This document shows positions 9,403-19,589 of a stretch of 64,000 nt of DNA, piece after piece (positions within the stretch are counted from its first letter, which is position 1; every line of letters begins with the position of its first letter). The position numbers and the translations under genes were made by a program. The notes beneath the pieces were generated by a model. It did not search any database and was not told the origin of the DNA. It saw nothing but the letters and a program-made list of their open reading frames with translations. The stretch comes from Pseudoflavitalea rhizosphaerae (GTDB lineage Bacteria; Bacteroidota; Bacteroidia; Chitinophagales; Chitinophagaceae): the NCBI RefSeq assembly GCF_003991355.1, contig NZ_RCSU01000003.1, positions 1 to 64,000 of the forward strand. The letters run 5' to 3'.

Positions 9403-9589
9403 TTATTTTTTGATGAATTTCTGAGATATGATCGTTCCATCCGCTAATACCGTTTCTGCAACCAGGTTAACTTGCGCAGCAGCACCCACTGCCAACAAGA
9501 ATGTTGAAGGTAGAATTATTCACTGTAAAATTCACACTGGCACCTGCCGCATAGATAGCGCTCACTTCATCAACATAGCCAGTGTTCAT
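9403..9589 (-). pseudogene. Possible decayed small secreted-protein gene
   Basis: On the minus strand an ATG at 9589 opens a 40-codon frame (MNTGYVDEVSAIYAAGASVN...) ending at 9467. A second frame, shifted relative to the first, continues with GAAAQVNLVAETVLADG and ends SQKFIKK at 9403. The two pieces read naturally as one short beta-strand-rich protein broken by an indel. The block is bracketed by stem-loops at 9320-9347 and 9595-9620. No family is recognised, and chance coding cannot be excluded. Confidence 0.25.
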
Positions 9590-9594
9590 AAGAA

Positions 9595-9620
9595 AAGGCG
9601 CACCGTATTTAGTGCGCCTT
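9595..9620 (-). terminator. Intrinsic terminator of yidC
   Basis: A 9-bp perfect stem (AAGGCGCAC/GTGCGCCTT) with an 8-base loop, followed on the minus strand by a TTTTCTT tail. It lies 23 bases after the yidC stop codon. Confidence 0.8.
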
Positions 9621-9642
9621 CTATGATAATATAACGATCAGA

Positions 9643-11460
9643 TTACTTTCTCTGTTTGGCTTTTTCTTCAGCTATCTTTTTTTGTTGTTCCTGCATCTGT
9701 GCCAGCCTCTCCTGCCATTTGCTCTGCGTCTTCGGTTTCTTCCTGTTCTCTTCGATCTTGGCCAGGATCTTGTCGTGGTCAATGATGAAGTTCTGTATCA
9801 CCCACTGCAATGCGAGTGTAATGATATTGGAAACAGTATAGTACCAGGTCAGGGCCGAAGGCAGACCGTTGAATACGAAGAAGAGAATGAAGGGGAAGAT
9901 GTACGGCATGTACTTGAGCATCGGATTGTTCTGGTCCGGCGTCATGTTCATGTTATAGATAGAGATCAGGAAGCTGGTAAGAACAGCTGTGATCGTGAAC
10001 AGACTGATGTGATTGCCGATACCGATGATGCTCGTTTTCCAGCTGAACAACACGTCATAGGAAGCCAGGTTATGGGCCCAGAGGAATTCTTCGCCACGCA
10101 ATGCGATATTGGAGTTGAAGAAGCTATACAAGGCAAAGAAGATGGGGATCTGCAGCAATGCCGGGATACAACCACCCAATGGGTTAACTCCTGCTTCCCG
10201 GAAGAGTTTCATCTGCTCCATACCTACAGCCTGCTGATCGTTGCCAAGTCTTGCCTTCATCTTCTCGATCTCTGGACGAAGCGCTTTCATTTTGGCGCCG
10301 CTCAGGTAACTGGTATATACAAGCGGGGAAGTGATCAAACGGATACAAAGTGTGAGCAGCGCAATCACCAGGCCAAAGCTGCCGATGAAGCTTCCGAAGA
10401 AGTTGAACACAGGCATCACGATGTATTTGTTGATCGGACGCACGAATGTATACATATCACGGCCCAGGTTCACCAGCTTATCCATTTCCGGAGCGTCCTG
10501 CGCTTTCAGGATCTTGTAGTCGGTTGGACCGAAATACAATTGCATCGGCAGGGTGGCTACAGAACCGAGTGGTAATTTGGTTTGCAGGGTAGCTGTTGCT
10601 TCTGCCAGTACCGGGGATGTTTTATCCGTATGACGGAACCATCTTACTTCGCCGCCTGTGAATTTATTCTTGCTCACCAGGGTGGTGTTGAAGAATTGCT
10701 GGGCAACGCTCACCCACTCTACAGGTTTTTCAAATTTGTGATCTGTTTTATTCTGGATATAATCGAAATCATTGTCTTCATAAAAACAGATGGTAGACAC
10801 CTGGCGCTCGTAGGCCACATCGCTCTCATGCTGCATCGTTTTGGACTGCCAGGTGAGGTTGATGGTGCTTTGTGTAAGCAGTTTGTCGGCCCCGTTCAGT
10901 TGAACGTTCCAGTCGATCATGTAAGCATTTGGCTTCACCACGAAAGTATGCTGGATGGTGCCATTCACGGAAGGCAGCTGGAATACCACGCTTTGGGAAC
11001 CGTCCGCATTTTTGGTAACGGCTCCGGGCGTAAAGAACAATTCAGCAGTTTGTGAAGCCTGGTTGGGCGCCACATTCACTGCATAAGAGATCTTATCGAA
11101 ATCAGTGCCGTTCAATACAACCAGTGAACTGTCGTTGAAGGACTTGTAGTTCTTAAGCTCTACCCTGGAGGGTCTTGCCCCTTTATTGGTGAAAGTGATC
11201 TTGAACACTTCGTTCTCCACTACGGTGAGGGCTTCCGTTTGAGGCGCCTGTACAGTAGAGTCGAATGCAGCTCTCTTAGTGATGCTGTCTTTCAGGGCAA
11301 CGAGGGAATCAGCTTTCCACTTTACCAGTGCAACAGAATCATCGTAACGCTGTTTAACAGCCTGCGCCTCATTCGAGTTCTTTGTAGCAGTAAACAGGTA
11401 AACGAATAATAATACGGCTAATAACACGAAGCCAATCACCGTATTGCGGTCCATATTCAT
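9643..11460 (-). CDS. yidC: Membrane protein insertase YidC
   Basis: A 605-residue inner-membrane insertase that places proteins into the membrane alone or with SecYEG. It has an N-terminal anchor helix (about residues 5-24), a large periplasmic beta-domain (about 60-350) and a conserved C-terminal five-helix core (about 355-560). The core contains the hydrophilic loop LVYTSYLSGAKMKALRPEIEKM and the segment AGVNPLGGCIPALLQIPIFFALY. The C-terminal tail is Lys/Gln-rich and probably ribosome-facing. It follows pyrG on the same strand. Length and domain order fit Gram-negative YidC. Confidence 0.97.
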   Translation of the reverse strand: MNMDRNTVIGFVLLAVLLFVYLFTATKNSNEAQAVKQRYDDSVALVKWKADSLVALKDSITKRAAFDSTVQAPQTEALTVVENEVFKITFTNKGARPSRVELKNYKSFNDSSLVVLNGTDFDKISYAVNVAPNQASQTAELFFTPGAVTKNADGSQSVVFQLPSVNGTIQHTFVVKPNAYMIDWNVQLNGADKLLTQSTINLTWQSKTMQHESDVAYERQVSTICFYEDNDFDYIQNKTDHKFEKPVEWVSVAQQFFNTTLVSKNKFTGGEVRWFRHTDKTSPVLAEATATLQTKLPLGSVATLPMQLYFGPTDYKILKAQDAPEMDKLVNLGRDMYTFVRPINKYIVMPVFNFFGSFIGSFGLVIALLTLCIRLITSPLVYTSYLSGAKMKALRPEIEKMKARLGNDQQAVGMEQMKLFREAGVNPLGGCIPALLQIPIFFALYSFFNSNIALRGEEFLWAHNLASYDVLFSWKTSIIGIGNHISLFTITAVLTSFLISIYNMNMTPDQNNPMLKYMPYIFPFILFFVFNGLPSALTWYYTVSNIITLALQWVIQNFIIDHDKILAKIEENRKKPKTQSKWQERLAQMQEQQKKIAEEKAKQRK

Positions 11461-11482
11461 TATACTATCAATTTAGAGGGAG

Positions 11483-11490
11483 CAAAGATA
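11483..11490 (-). promoter_or_regulatory. Candidate -7 promoter box of yidC
   Basis: The minus strand reads TATCTTTG, an exact match to the Bacteroidota -7 consensus TAnnTTTG, about 22 bases before the yidC start codon. No good -33 TTTG is visible at the usual spacing. yidC may thus have its own promoter in addition to read-through from pyrG. Confidence 0.4.
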
Positions 11491-11504
11491 GGGGTTTTGG
11501 CCTC

Positions 11505-11541
11505 CCGGCAGCCAGAAACCTGCTGAAGGCCCAGCTGCCGG
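11505..11541. other. Stem-loop in the pyrG-yidC gap
   Basis: An 8-bp perfect stem (CCGGCAGC/GCTGCCGG) lies just after the pyrG stop. The flanking GGTTTT/AAAACC bases could extend it. There is no U run on the minus strand, so it may be a 3' stabilising or weak attenuating hairpin. Confidence 0.4.
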
Positions 11542-11558
11542 AAAACCTGAGTATTTCT

Positions 11559-13211
<1,653 letters not shown>

Positions 13212-13396
13212 CTATGGTTATTTTACAAATTCGTCTAAGGTTGTGAAAACTGGCTGACCAGGACAGGTATAAACAAAAATTGTCAGCTACATCGTATCCG
13301 ACGTCCAACTCATTGCATCATACTTTTGTCTTGATTGACTACCCCATTCCCATTGACCAGCGGGAATCAAATGAAGAATAATTCCGGGAGGTCATG

Positions 13397-13404
13397 CAAA
13401 GTTA
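13397..13404 (-). promoter_or_regulatory. Candidate -7 promoter box of pyrG
   Basis: The minus strand reads TAACTTTG, matching TAnnTTTG, about 190 bases upstream of the pyrG start codon. The -33 region is only T-rich. If used, it gives a 5' leader of about 180 bases. Confidence 0.3.
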
Positions 13405-13476
13405 CAATTAATCTCCTTCCGGAAAAAATTCCAGTTCAATGCAGGGGGAAAAGATGGGGAGAAATCCGGTTTGATC

Positions 13477-13650
13477 TTAGCGTTTTAATCCAATCAGGCT
13501 GAAAGAAGAATAGGTAGGCGAATAATGATTGGTTTTGGATCTAACCAGTTGCGGGGTTTGTTCAGCTTTATCGTTCTTAGCTGAATGGAGGGCTGTAATC
13601 AACACAATTTCAACGGCCAGAATAAATAAACTTATCCTATCGGTCTTCAT
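13477..13650 (-). CDS. Putative 57-residue membrane or secreted small protein
   Basis: A short open frame of 57 codons starting at an ATG: an N-terminal MKTDRISLF followed by a hydrophobic helix (about residues 7-21) and a polar, Ser/Tyr-rich tail ending GLKR. It resembles an exported peptide or single-pass membrane protein. It lies alone in the 815-bp gap between pyrG and the higB remnant. No family is recognised. Support is only the open frame and its signal-like N-terminus. Confidence 0.35.
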   Translation of the reverse strand: MKTDRISLFILAVEIVLITALHSAKNDKAEQTPQLVRSKTNHYSPTYSSFSLIGLKR

Positions 13651-13812
13651 AGATATTGTTGGTTCAGGAATTACTTTATATTAACTATTAACGTTAGAGG
13701 AGGCAGTTTATTATATGTGTCAAAAGGCATCCAATAACGAATTGAAATATTTCAAAAAAAGAAATTTTATTTCATTTTTTGAAATTAGCTTCTTACTTTT
13801 GAATCATAATGA

Positions 13813-13972
13813 ATTCCTTCTGTTGATGCAGTGGGGAATGACCTGTATGTATTCAACATTAAGGGCAATGACTATAGGCTAATTGTCCGGATTATTTTTC
13901 GGGTGAGAACTATTTATAAAATTTGTAGGCACGCACAAGGAATACGATAAGGTTAACCTGGATGACCTCTAA
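13813..13972 (+). pseudogene. HigB-type mRNA interferase toxin, decayed remnant
   Basis: Conceptual translation from 13813 gives IPSVDAVGNDLYVFNIKGN then DYRLIVRIIFRVRTI. One base out of frame, from about 13913, it continues FIKFVGTHKEYDKVNLDDL and stops at 13970-13972. Joined, this is the C-terminal half of a HigB toxin (the GNDYRLI core and the KFVGTHKEYDK end). The N-terminal half is not recognisable in the AT-rich sequence upstream, a TGA stop precedes the frame directly, and a frameshift splits what is left. The toxin is therefore almost certainly inactive. It sits 51 bases before the intact antitoxin gene, in the normal higB-higA order. Confidence 0.8.
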
Positions 13973-14023
13973 AATAATTCAGGCCAAGCGACCACTAAAG
14001 TGTAGTCTTATCAAATCACTGTT

Positions 14024-14401
14024 ATGGTAAATCGTACAATTAAGATCGGAAACGAAAAGGAATACAATGCAACAATGCAAAAAATTGATGCATTGATGAA
14101 GAAGGGAGAAAAGAATTTGACAAATCAGGAAGCCTCAACATTAAGAACACTGGCTTTAGCTGCGCAGGCATACGAAAAAAGCATATATGCCATCCCAGCT
14201 CCTACAACACTGGAAGGTCTGATTGAGTTAAAAATGTATGAACGAAAACTCAAACAAAAAGAGTTAGCCCGTCTGTTGGGCATGGGAGAACCCAAACTGT
14301 CACAGATCATGAGCAGGAAAAGAAAACCTGATGTGGCATTTCTAAAAGCTGTTCATAAATTATTGGGGATTGATGGCAACCTGCTGCTTGATTTTGCATA
14401 A
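14024..14401 (+). CDS. higA: HigA-like antitoxin, HTH domain (orphan)
   Basis: A 125-residue protein. The N-terminal half (KEYNATMQKIDALMKKGEKN) is the usual HigA toxin-binding helical region. The C-terminal half (about residues 70-115) is an XRE-type helix-turn-helix, with KQKELARLLGMGEPKLSQIMSRKRKP matching the recognition helix region. HigA neutralises HigB and represses the operon. Here the cognate toxin just upstream is a frameshifted fragment, so the gene is an orphan antitoxin or now only a DNA-binding regulator. Confidence 0.85.
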   Translation: MVNRTIKIGNEKEYNATMQKIDALMKKGEKNLTNQEASTLRTLALAAQAYEKSIYAIPAPTTLEGLIELKMYERKLKQKELARLLGMGEPKLSQIMSRKRKPDVAFLKAVHKLLGIDGNLLLDFA

Positions 14402-14410
14402 AATACAAAA

Positions 14411-14429
14411 AGCCTGAAAAATTCAGGCT
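14411..14429 (-). terminator. Intrinsic terminator of the proC transcript
   Basis: An 8-bp stem (AGCCTGAA/TTCAGGCT) with a 3-base loop, followed on the minus strand by TTTTTGT. It lies in the 58-base gap between the convergent higA and proC genes. Confidence 0.75.
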
Positions 14430-14459
14430 CTTGTAAATTCATAATGAATTTTAAGTCTC

Positions 14460-15257
14460 TTAATCCTTCTGTATCTTATCGTAACTCGCAACAATCCCCT
14501 TGATCAGCGAAGAGCTGAAACCCTGGTGTTCCATTTCGTTCAAACCCGCAATGGTACAACCCTTTGGGGTAGTAACCTTATCGATCTCCTGCTCGGGGTG
14601 AGCGCCTTTCTTCAATAACAGTTCAGCAGCCCCTTTCACGGTTTGCGCAGCAATCAGGCTGGCAGTGGCCGCATCGAAACCGATCTCGATCCCTCCCTGG
14701 ATATTTGCACGGATATATCGCATCGCATAAGCAGTTCCGCAGGCGCCCAGTACAGTGGCCGCATCCATCAGTTTCTCATCGATCCAGACAACACGACCGA
14801 GCTGATTGAACAGGTCTTCGATATAGCTGACATGCTCATTTGTTACTTCATGAGCAGAAAGGCAGGTCATGCTTTCCTGGATAGCGATGGCGGTGTTCGG
14901 CATCGCGCGAATGATAGCTAGTTTTTTTCCAACAGCTTTGAGGATCTGATCGATGGAAATGCCGGTAACAACGGATACCAGCACATGTTTTTGAGGATCG
15001 AATACAGGTTGCAGTTTGCCCAGCACATCGTTCACCTGGAAAGGCTTCACCGCCAGGACTACCAGGTCAGCAAATCGAACGGCTTCCTCATTATTATCGC
15101 TCACCAGTACTCCCTTTTCTGCCAGCGGCCCCAGGGTTTTGGTATTGCGCTTGGTGATGAGGATATGTTCGGGAAGGGAAAAGCCGCTGTTGATCAGCCC
15201 TTCGGCGATCGCGGTCCCGAGGTTTCCGCCACCGATGATGGCAATTTTTCTGCTCAT
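14460..15257 (-). CDS. proC: Pyrroline-5-carboxylate reductase
   Basis: The enzyme makes proline from 1-pyrroline-5-carboxylate with NAD(P)H in the cytoplasm. The N-terminal Rossmann motif is IAIIGGGNLGTAIAEGL. The C-terminal dimerisation domain has the family signature AAELLLKKGAHPEQ followed by VTTPKGCTIAGLNEMEHQG. The start at MSRKIAI (265 residues) is preferred; an in-frame ATG ten codons upstream (15287) would overlap the end of hldD. It is probably co-transcribed with hldD, whose stop lies 10 bases upstream. Confidence 0.96.
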   Translation of the reverse strand: MSRKIAIIGGGNLGTAIAEGLINSGFSLPEHILITKRNTKTLGPLAEKGVLVSDNNEEAVRFADLVVLAVKPFQVNDVLGKLQPVFDPQKHVLVSVVTGISIDQILKAVGKKLAIIRAMPNTAIAIQESMTCLSAHEVTNEHVSYIEDLFNQLGRVVWIDEKLMDAATVLGACGTAYAMRYIRANIQGGIEIGFDAATASLIAAQTVKGAAELLLKKGAHPEQEIDKVTTPKGCTIAGLNEMEHQGFSSSLIKGIVASYDKIQKD

Positions 15258-15267
15258 TGCATGCTGT

Positions 15268-16263
15268 TTAATAGTATTCCCCTGCACTCAGGTAATTTCT
15301 CACGTAATCATCAACCCCATCTTCCAGGGAATAGAAGGGCGCTGAATAGCCGGCCTTTTGGAGTTTGCTCATATTGGCCTCCGTGAAATACTGGTATTTG
15401 TCGCGGATATCTTCCGGCATATCAATATACTCAATCTTTGAATGCCTGTCAATCCCCGCAAACGTTGCATTCACCAGGTCTTCAAAAGATCTGGCTTTGC
15501 CGGTGCCGAGATTGTACAGTCCGTTCTCTACCCTGTGTTGTGCAAAGAACTGCTCCATTAGCCAGTAGCAAACGTTGATCACATCTTTCACGTACACGAA
15601 ATCGCGCAGTTGCTGTCCGTCCCTGAAATCAGGACGATGGCTTTTGAACAACTTCACCACACCATTGCTGCCGATCTGTTTGTAACTATGGAAGATCACG
15701 CTGGCCATGCGGCCTTTGTGATATTCATTGGGACCATACACATTGAAGAATTTCAGTCCGGCCCAGAATGGCGGTTGCTTCGTTTCTTTCAATGCCCATT
15801 TATCGAATTCATTTTTGGAGATGCCGTAAGCATTCAGCGGCTGCAGCTTGTAAGGCAGCTCATGATCATCGTCATATCCAAACTCACCATTGCCATAAGT
15901 GGCTGCAGAAGAAGCATACACAACCGGAACATTGTTGGCCGTGCAATATTCCCAGACCTTCTTTGAATATTCTACGTTGAGATGTTCGTGAATGGAATAA
16001 TCGAATTCAGTGGTATCGGTTCTGGCGCCGATATGGAAAATGAAATCGATGGAGGGCTTGTTTTCTTTCAGCCAGTCGAAAAACTCTTCACGATCCACTT
16101 CTGTAGTCCAGCGCTTGCCGTCGAGATTCGGGGTTTTGTCTTCCCTTGAAAAATCATCTACCAGGATCAGGTTGTTGAAACCATGGTGGTTTAAGTAGCC
16201 TACAAGGCAGCTGCCGATGAAACCGGCAGCGCCTGTAACTACGATACTCATATTCTTGTCCAT
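15268..16263 (-). CDS. hldD: ADP-glyceromanno-heptose 6-epimerase
   Basis: A 331-residue short-chain dehydrogenase-type epimerase. It has the NAD(P)-binding motif VVTGAAGFIGSCLVGYL at the N-terminus, a VVYASSAATYG segment and the catalytic YGISK. The HldD-typical regions KFFNVYGPNEYHKGRMASV and DFVYVKDVINVCYW distinguish it from general epimerases. It converts ADP-D-glycero-D-manno-heptose to the L-glycero form for lipopolysaccharide core synthesis. It lies between purL and proC on the same strand. Confidence 0.93.
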   Translation of the reverse strand: MDKNMSIVVTGAAGFIGSCLVGYLNHHGFNNLILVDDFSREDKTPNLDGKRWTTEVDREEFFDWLKENKPSIDFIFHIGARTDTTEFDYSIHEHLNVEYSKKVWEYCTANNVPVVYASSAATYGNGEFGYDDDHELPYKLQPLNAYGISKNEFDKWALKETKQPPFWAGLKFFNVYGPNEYHKGRMASVIFHSYKQIGSNGVVKLFKSHRPDFRDGQQLRDFVYVKDVINVCYWLMEQFFAQHRVENGLYNLGTGKARSFEDLVNATFAGIDRHSKIEYIDMPEDIRDKYQYFTEANMSKLQKAGYSAPFYSLEDGVDDYVRNYLSAGEYY

Positions 16264-16294
16264 GCTTATAAATTGAGCAGATGGAAGATTGTTA

Positions 16295-18529
16295 TTAGAG
16301 AGCGCTCATGGCATGCTCTGCCTCATGAGCTGCGAGCAGGTTATGGATGGCATCATCATATTTCTGTTTCCATCCGCTGATGGGCCCCCAGAAATTGCCG
16401 TCTACATCGATACCGCCTTTGGTAACAGCACCCAGCTCTTCAGCAGGATGATTACCCAATGTTTTTTTGAAAGCATCGAGTTTAGCCGGACTAACGCTCA
16501 CCACTACCCTGCTTTGTGCTTCACCGAACCAGTAAGCATCTTTGCGGATGCCGTCATCAGCAGCTTTAACAGCAAAACCGAGGTTACGGTTGAAACAGCT
16601 TTCCATCAGGGTGATGAAGAGGCCGCCTTCGCTTACATCATGTGCGGACTCGATCACGCCGGCTTTGATCAGTTCAGCTACTTTCTGCTGGAGCGTGAAT
16701 TCTTCTTCCAGGTCGAAATGAGGAGCGGAACTGAATTCCACACCATGTACCTTATTGATGTATTCAGAAGATCCGAGGTCTGCGCGGCTTTTACCGATGA
16801 GGAAGATATGATCCCCTTCAGCTTTGAAGTCGAGCGTCATCTTCTTGTTCACGTTATCGAGTAATCCTACCATACCGATGGTTGGAGTAGGATAAACAGG
16901 ACCTTCAGGATTTTGGTTGTAGAAAGAAACGTTACCGCCGGTCACTGGCGTATCGAATTTGCGGCAGGCGTCGCCCATACCTTTGATAGCATTCACGAAC
17001 TGGTAATATACTTCAGGATCGTAAGGGTTACCGAAGTTCAGACAGTTGGTAACACCGAGAGGTTCACCACCACTGCATACGATATTGCGCGCTGCTTCCG
17101 CCACTGCGATCTGTGCTCCTTTATAAGGATCGGCAAATACGTAACGGCTGTTACAATCCACGGTCAGCGCCAGTCCTTTGTTAGTCGGTTTGGCTACAAC
17201 CACTGACGCATCGGAAGGCGCATTCGTGGAGGCATTACCGGTACCTACCATGCTATCGTACTGAACATATACCCAGCGTTTGCTGGCGATGTTGGGGATA
17301 GTAATGATCTGCTCTGCTACGCCACGGAGATCAGTGGGAACTTTCACGCTGTCTGCATTGAAAGCCGCGATCTTCTGCAGGTAAGCAGGCTCTTTGTATT
17401 CGCGCGTATATTGAGGAGCGCCGCCACCGAGCACGAGTGCTTCAGCAGGGAGGCTCGCATCCAGTTCTCCATTCATGTAGAAATTGAGGAGGCCGTCTCC
17501 GGTTACTTCACCGATCACCGAGCAGGGCAGGTCCCATTTCTCGAAAACCTGTTCTACCAGGTGTTCCTTTCCTTTTTCCACAACCATCAACATACGTTCC
17601 TGGCTTTCGCTGAGCAGCAGTTCCCAGGATTTCATGTTTTTCTGACGGGTAGGCACTTTATCCAGGTCGATACGCATACCCACCCCGCCTTTGGCGCTCA
17701 TTTCCGCAGTGGAGCAGATGATACCTGCTGCGCCCATATCCTGCATACCTACAACGGCGCCGGTTTGGATCACTTCCAGGCAGGCTTCGAGGAGTTTCTT
17801 TTCCTGGAAGGGGTCTCCCACCTGAACGGCGGGCAGGTCCTGTGCGGATTCAGCAGTGATATCGGCAGAAGCGAAGCTGGCGCCGCCGATACCGTCTTTA
17901 CCGGTAGCGGACCCCACGAACATCACGGGATTGCCGATACCTTCAGCAGTAGCGGAAACAGTTTCTCCTTTCTTCACGATGCCTGCACTGAAGGCATTCA
18001 CGAGGGGATTGGTATGATAACATTGTTCGAAGTAGATCTCGCCGCCAACTGTGGGAACGCCGAAGCAGTTACCATAGTGGCCGATCCCGTGAACTACGCC
18101 GGCCAGCAGGTGCTGGGTCTTTGCTTCGGCCAGGTTGCCGAAACGGAGCGAGTTGAGGGATGCGATGGGTCTTGCGCCCATGGTGAAAATATCGCGGTGG
18201 ATACCACCAACGCCGGTAGCGGCGCCCTGGAAGGGCTCGATGGCGGAAGGGTGGTTATGTGATTCGATCTTGAAAACAACGCCGTAGTCGTCACCGATGT
18301 CCATCAATCCGGCATTTTCCTCGCCGGCCTTTACGAGCATCTTTTTGCCTTCACGGGGCAGGGTTTTCAGCCACTTGATGGAGTTTTTGTAGCTGCAGTG
18401 CTCGCTCCACATGCCGCTGAAAGCGCATAGTTCATTGAAATTGGGGGTACGTCCTAATTTTTCTTTGATCAGTTCAAATTCCTCTGCTGTCAGGCGCAAC
18501 TGCTGCGCCGTTTTTACTGTTATTTCCAT
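16295..18529 (-). CDS. purL: Phosphoribosylformylglycinamidine synthase subunit PurL
   Basis: A 744-residue small-type PurL, which converts FGAR to FGAM in purine synthesis using ATP and ammonia supplied by a separate PurQ with PurS. Characteristic segments are FKIESHNHPSAIEPFQGAAT, GVGGIHRDIFTMGARP and two AIRS-like halves, with a C-terminal HDVSEGGLFITLMES. No glutaminase domain is fused, unlike the proteobacterial PurL of about 1300 residues. purQ and purS are not in this window. Confidence 0.97.
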   Translation of the reverse strand: MEITVKTAQQLRLTAEEFELIKEKLGRTPNFNELCAFSGMWSEHCSYKNSIKWLKTLPREGKKMLVKAGEENAGLMDIGDDYGVVFKIESHNHPSAIEPFQGAATGVGGIHRDIFTMGARPIASLNSLRFGNLAEAKTQHLLAGVVHGIGHYGNCFGVPTVGGEIYFEQCYHTNPLVNAFSAGIVKKGETVSATAEGIGNPVMFVGSATGKDGIGGASFASADITAESAQDLPAVQVGDPFQEKKLLEACLEVIQTGAVVGMQDMGAAGIICSTAEMSAKGGVGMRIDLDKVPTRQKNMKSWELLLSESQERMLMVVEKGKEHLVEQVFEKWDLPCSVIGEVTGDGLLNFYMNGELDASLPAEALVLGGGAPQYTREYKEPAYLQKIAAFNADSVKVPTDLRGVAEQIITIPNIASKRWVYVQYDSMVGTGNASTNAPSDASVVVAKPTNKGLALTVDCNSRYVFADPYKGAQIAVAEAARNIVCSGGEPLGVTNCLNFGNPYDPEVYYQFVNAIKGMGDACRKFDTPVTGGNVSFYNQNPEGPVYPTPTIGMVGLLDNVNKKMTLDFKAEGDHIFLIGKSRADLGSSEYINKVHGVEFSSAPHFDLEEEFTLQQKVAELIKAGVIESAHDVSEGGLFITLMESCFNRNLGFAVKAADDGIRKDAYWFGEAQSRVVVSVSPAKLDAFKKTLGNHPAEELGAVTKGGIDVDGNFWGPISGWKQKYDDAIHNLLAAHEAEHAMSAL

Positions 18530-18594
18530 GAAGTGATTTTTTGGCCGGCCCGGAAGGCTCCATCATGTGGAACACGGTATGGACCAGGGAGGTG

Positions 18595-18602
18595 CAAAAG
18601 TA
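18595..18602 (-). promoter_or_regulatory. Candidate -7 promoter box of purL
   Basis: The minus strand reads TACTTTTG, an exact TAnnTTTG match, about 65 bases upstream of the purL start codon. No -33 element is clear. Confidence 0.4.
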
Positions 18603-18653
18603 CGAACCACTATGCAATCTTATTTATAAATTTATCCTTTGTTAGCGCCTTCT

Positions 18654-19589
18654 ATGAGAATTGCATTTGTCCACAACAACCAGGCATTTATGTCTGAAAC
18701 CGAAGCCTATCACAGGTTCTTTGGCAGATATGGCATTGATACGATACACGTAAACAAGGAAGAAATAAAAAATACCCCCTGCGATGTGGAATGGCGCTAC
18801 ATGGGAACCGACCTCTCTCCACGCCGCCGCGGCGTACTGAAGGTGCACGAATACAGTTCCACCTCTGTTCCGCCCTGGCGTAAACTCAAGGACCTGGGCA
18901 AGAAATGGCTCAATGTGGAACCGGATTACAGGCTTTTCCTCAATGAATATGTAAAGAAAAGCCTGAGATTCGACGACGATGTTCCATTCGGTTTCCGCGA
19001 TATGGGTATCCAGGAACACTGGTTCAGCTATGCTGCTTCCCCATCTTCCAATGAATTCGATTTTGTATATCTCGGCGATCTCAGCCCGCTTCGGGAACCG
19101 GAGAAACTGCTCGACTGCTTTGCTGCCGGCAATCTGAAAGAACGCAGCCTGCTGGTGATCGGAAAAGAATACCAGGCATTGAAAGATAAATACCATTCAT
19201 CGTCCAATATCAGGTTCGTTGGCCCGCTGCCTTATGAAGAAGTTCCAGCCCAGCTGAAGCGCGCAAAGTTCGGTATCAATTTCATGATGGACAAAGAACC
19301 ACTGAACCAGCAAACCAGCACCAAACTGCTGGAATACCTGGCAGTTGGTCTGCCGGTGGTGACCACGCATTATGACTGGGTCATGCGGTTTGAACAACAA
19401 TATGGAGGAAGTTATTGCTATGTGAAGCAGGACCTCTCGGATCTCAGCTGGGAGCGTGTCTGCGGAATGGTTTACGCGATTCCTGATCTCAGCAACTGGA
19501 CCTGGGAACAACAGATCCGGGGTTCGGGTGTGCTGGACCTGATAGAAGATCACTGGGGAGGTACTTTTGATGATGATCTTAGTTTCTAG
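18654..19589 (+). CDS. Glycosyltransferase (GT4-like, unspecified)
   Basis: A 311-residue cytoplasmic protein. The N-terminal MRIAFVHNNQAF resembles the first beta-strand of a GT-B fold. The C-terminal half has the nucleotide-sugar binding region of GT4 enzymes (about residues 195-250), with STKLLEYLAVGLPVVTTHYDW. The usual acidic E-x7-E motif appears modified. The ATG at 18654 is preferred over a TTG five codons earlier because the Rossmann strand starts there. It converges with the next glycosyltransferase, overlapping by 4 bases. Donor and acceptor are unknown. Confidence 0.75.
   Translation: MRIAFVHNNQAFMSETEAYHRFFGRYGIDTIHVNKEEIKNTPCDVEWRYMGTDLSPRRRGVLKVHEYSSTSVPPWRKLKDLGKKWLNVEPDYRLFLNEYVKKSLRFDDDVPFGFRDMGIQEHWFSYAASPSSNEFDFVYLGDLSPLREPEKLLDCFAAGNLKERSLLVIGKEYQALKDKYHSSSNIRFVGPLPYEEVPAQLKRAKFGINFMMDKEPLNQQTSTKLLEYLAVGLPVVTTHYDWVMRFEQQYGGSYCYVKQDLSDLSWERVCGMVYAIPDLSNWTWEQQIRGSGVLDLIEDHWGGTFDDDLSF

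Noticed and set aside
18639-18653. TTG start for the first glycosyltransferase
   Set aside because: The ATG at 18654 begins exactly at the expected first beta-strand, and no ribosome-binding signal favours the TTG.
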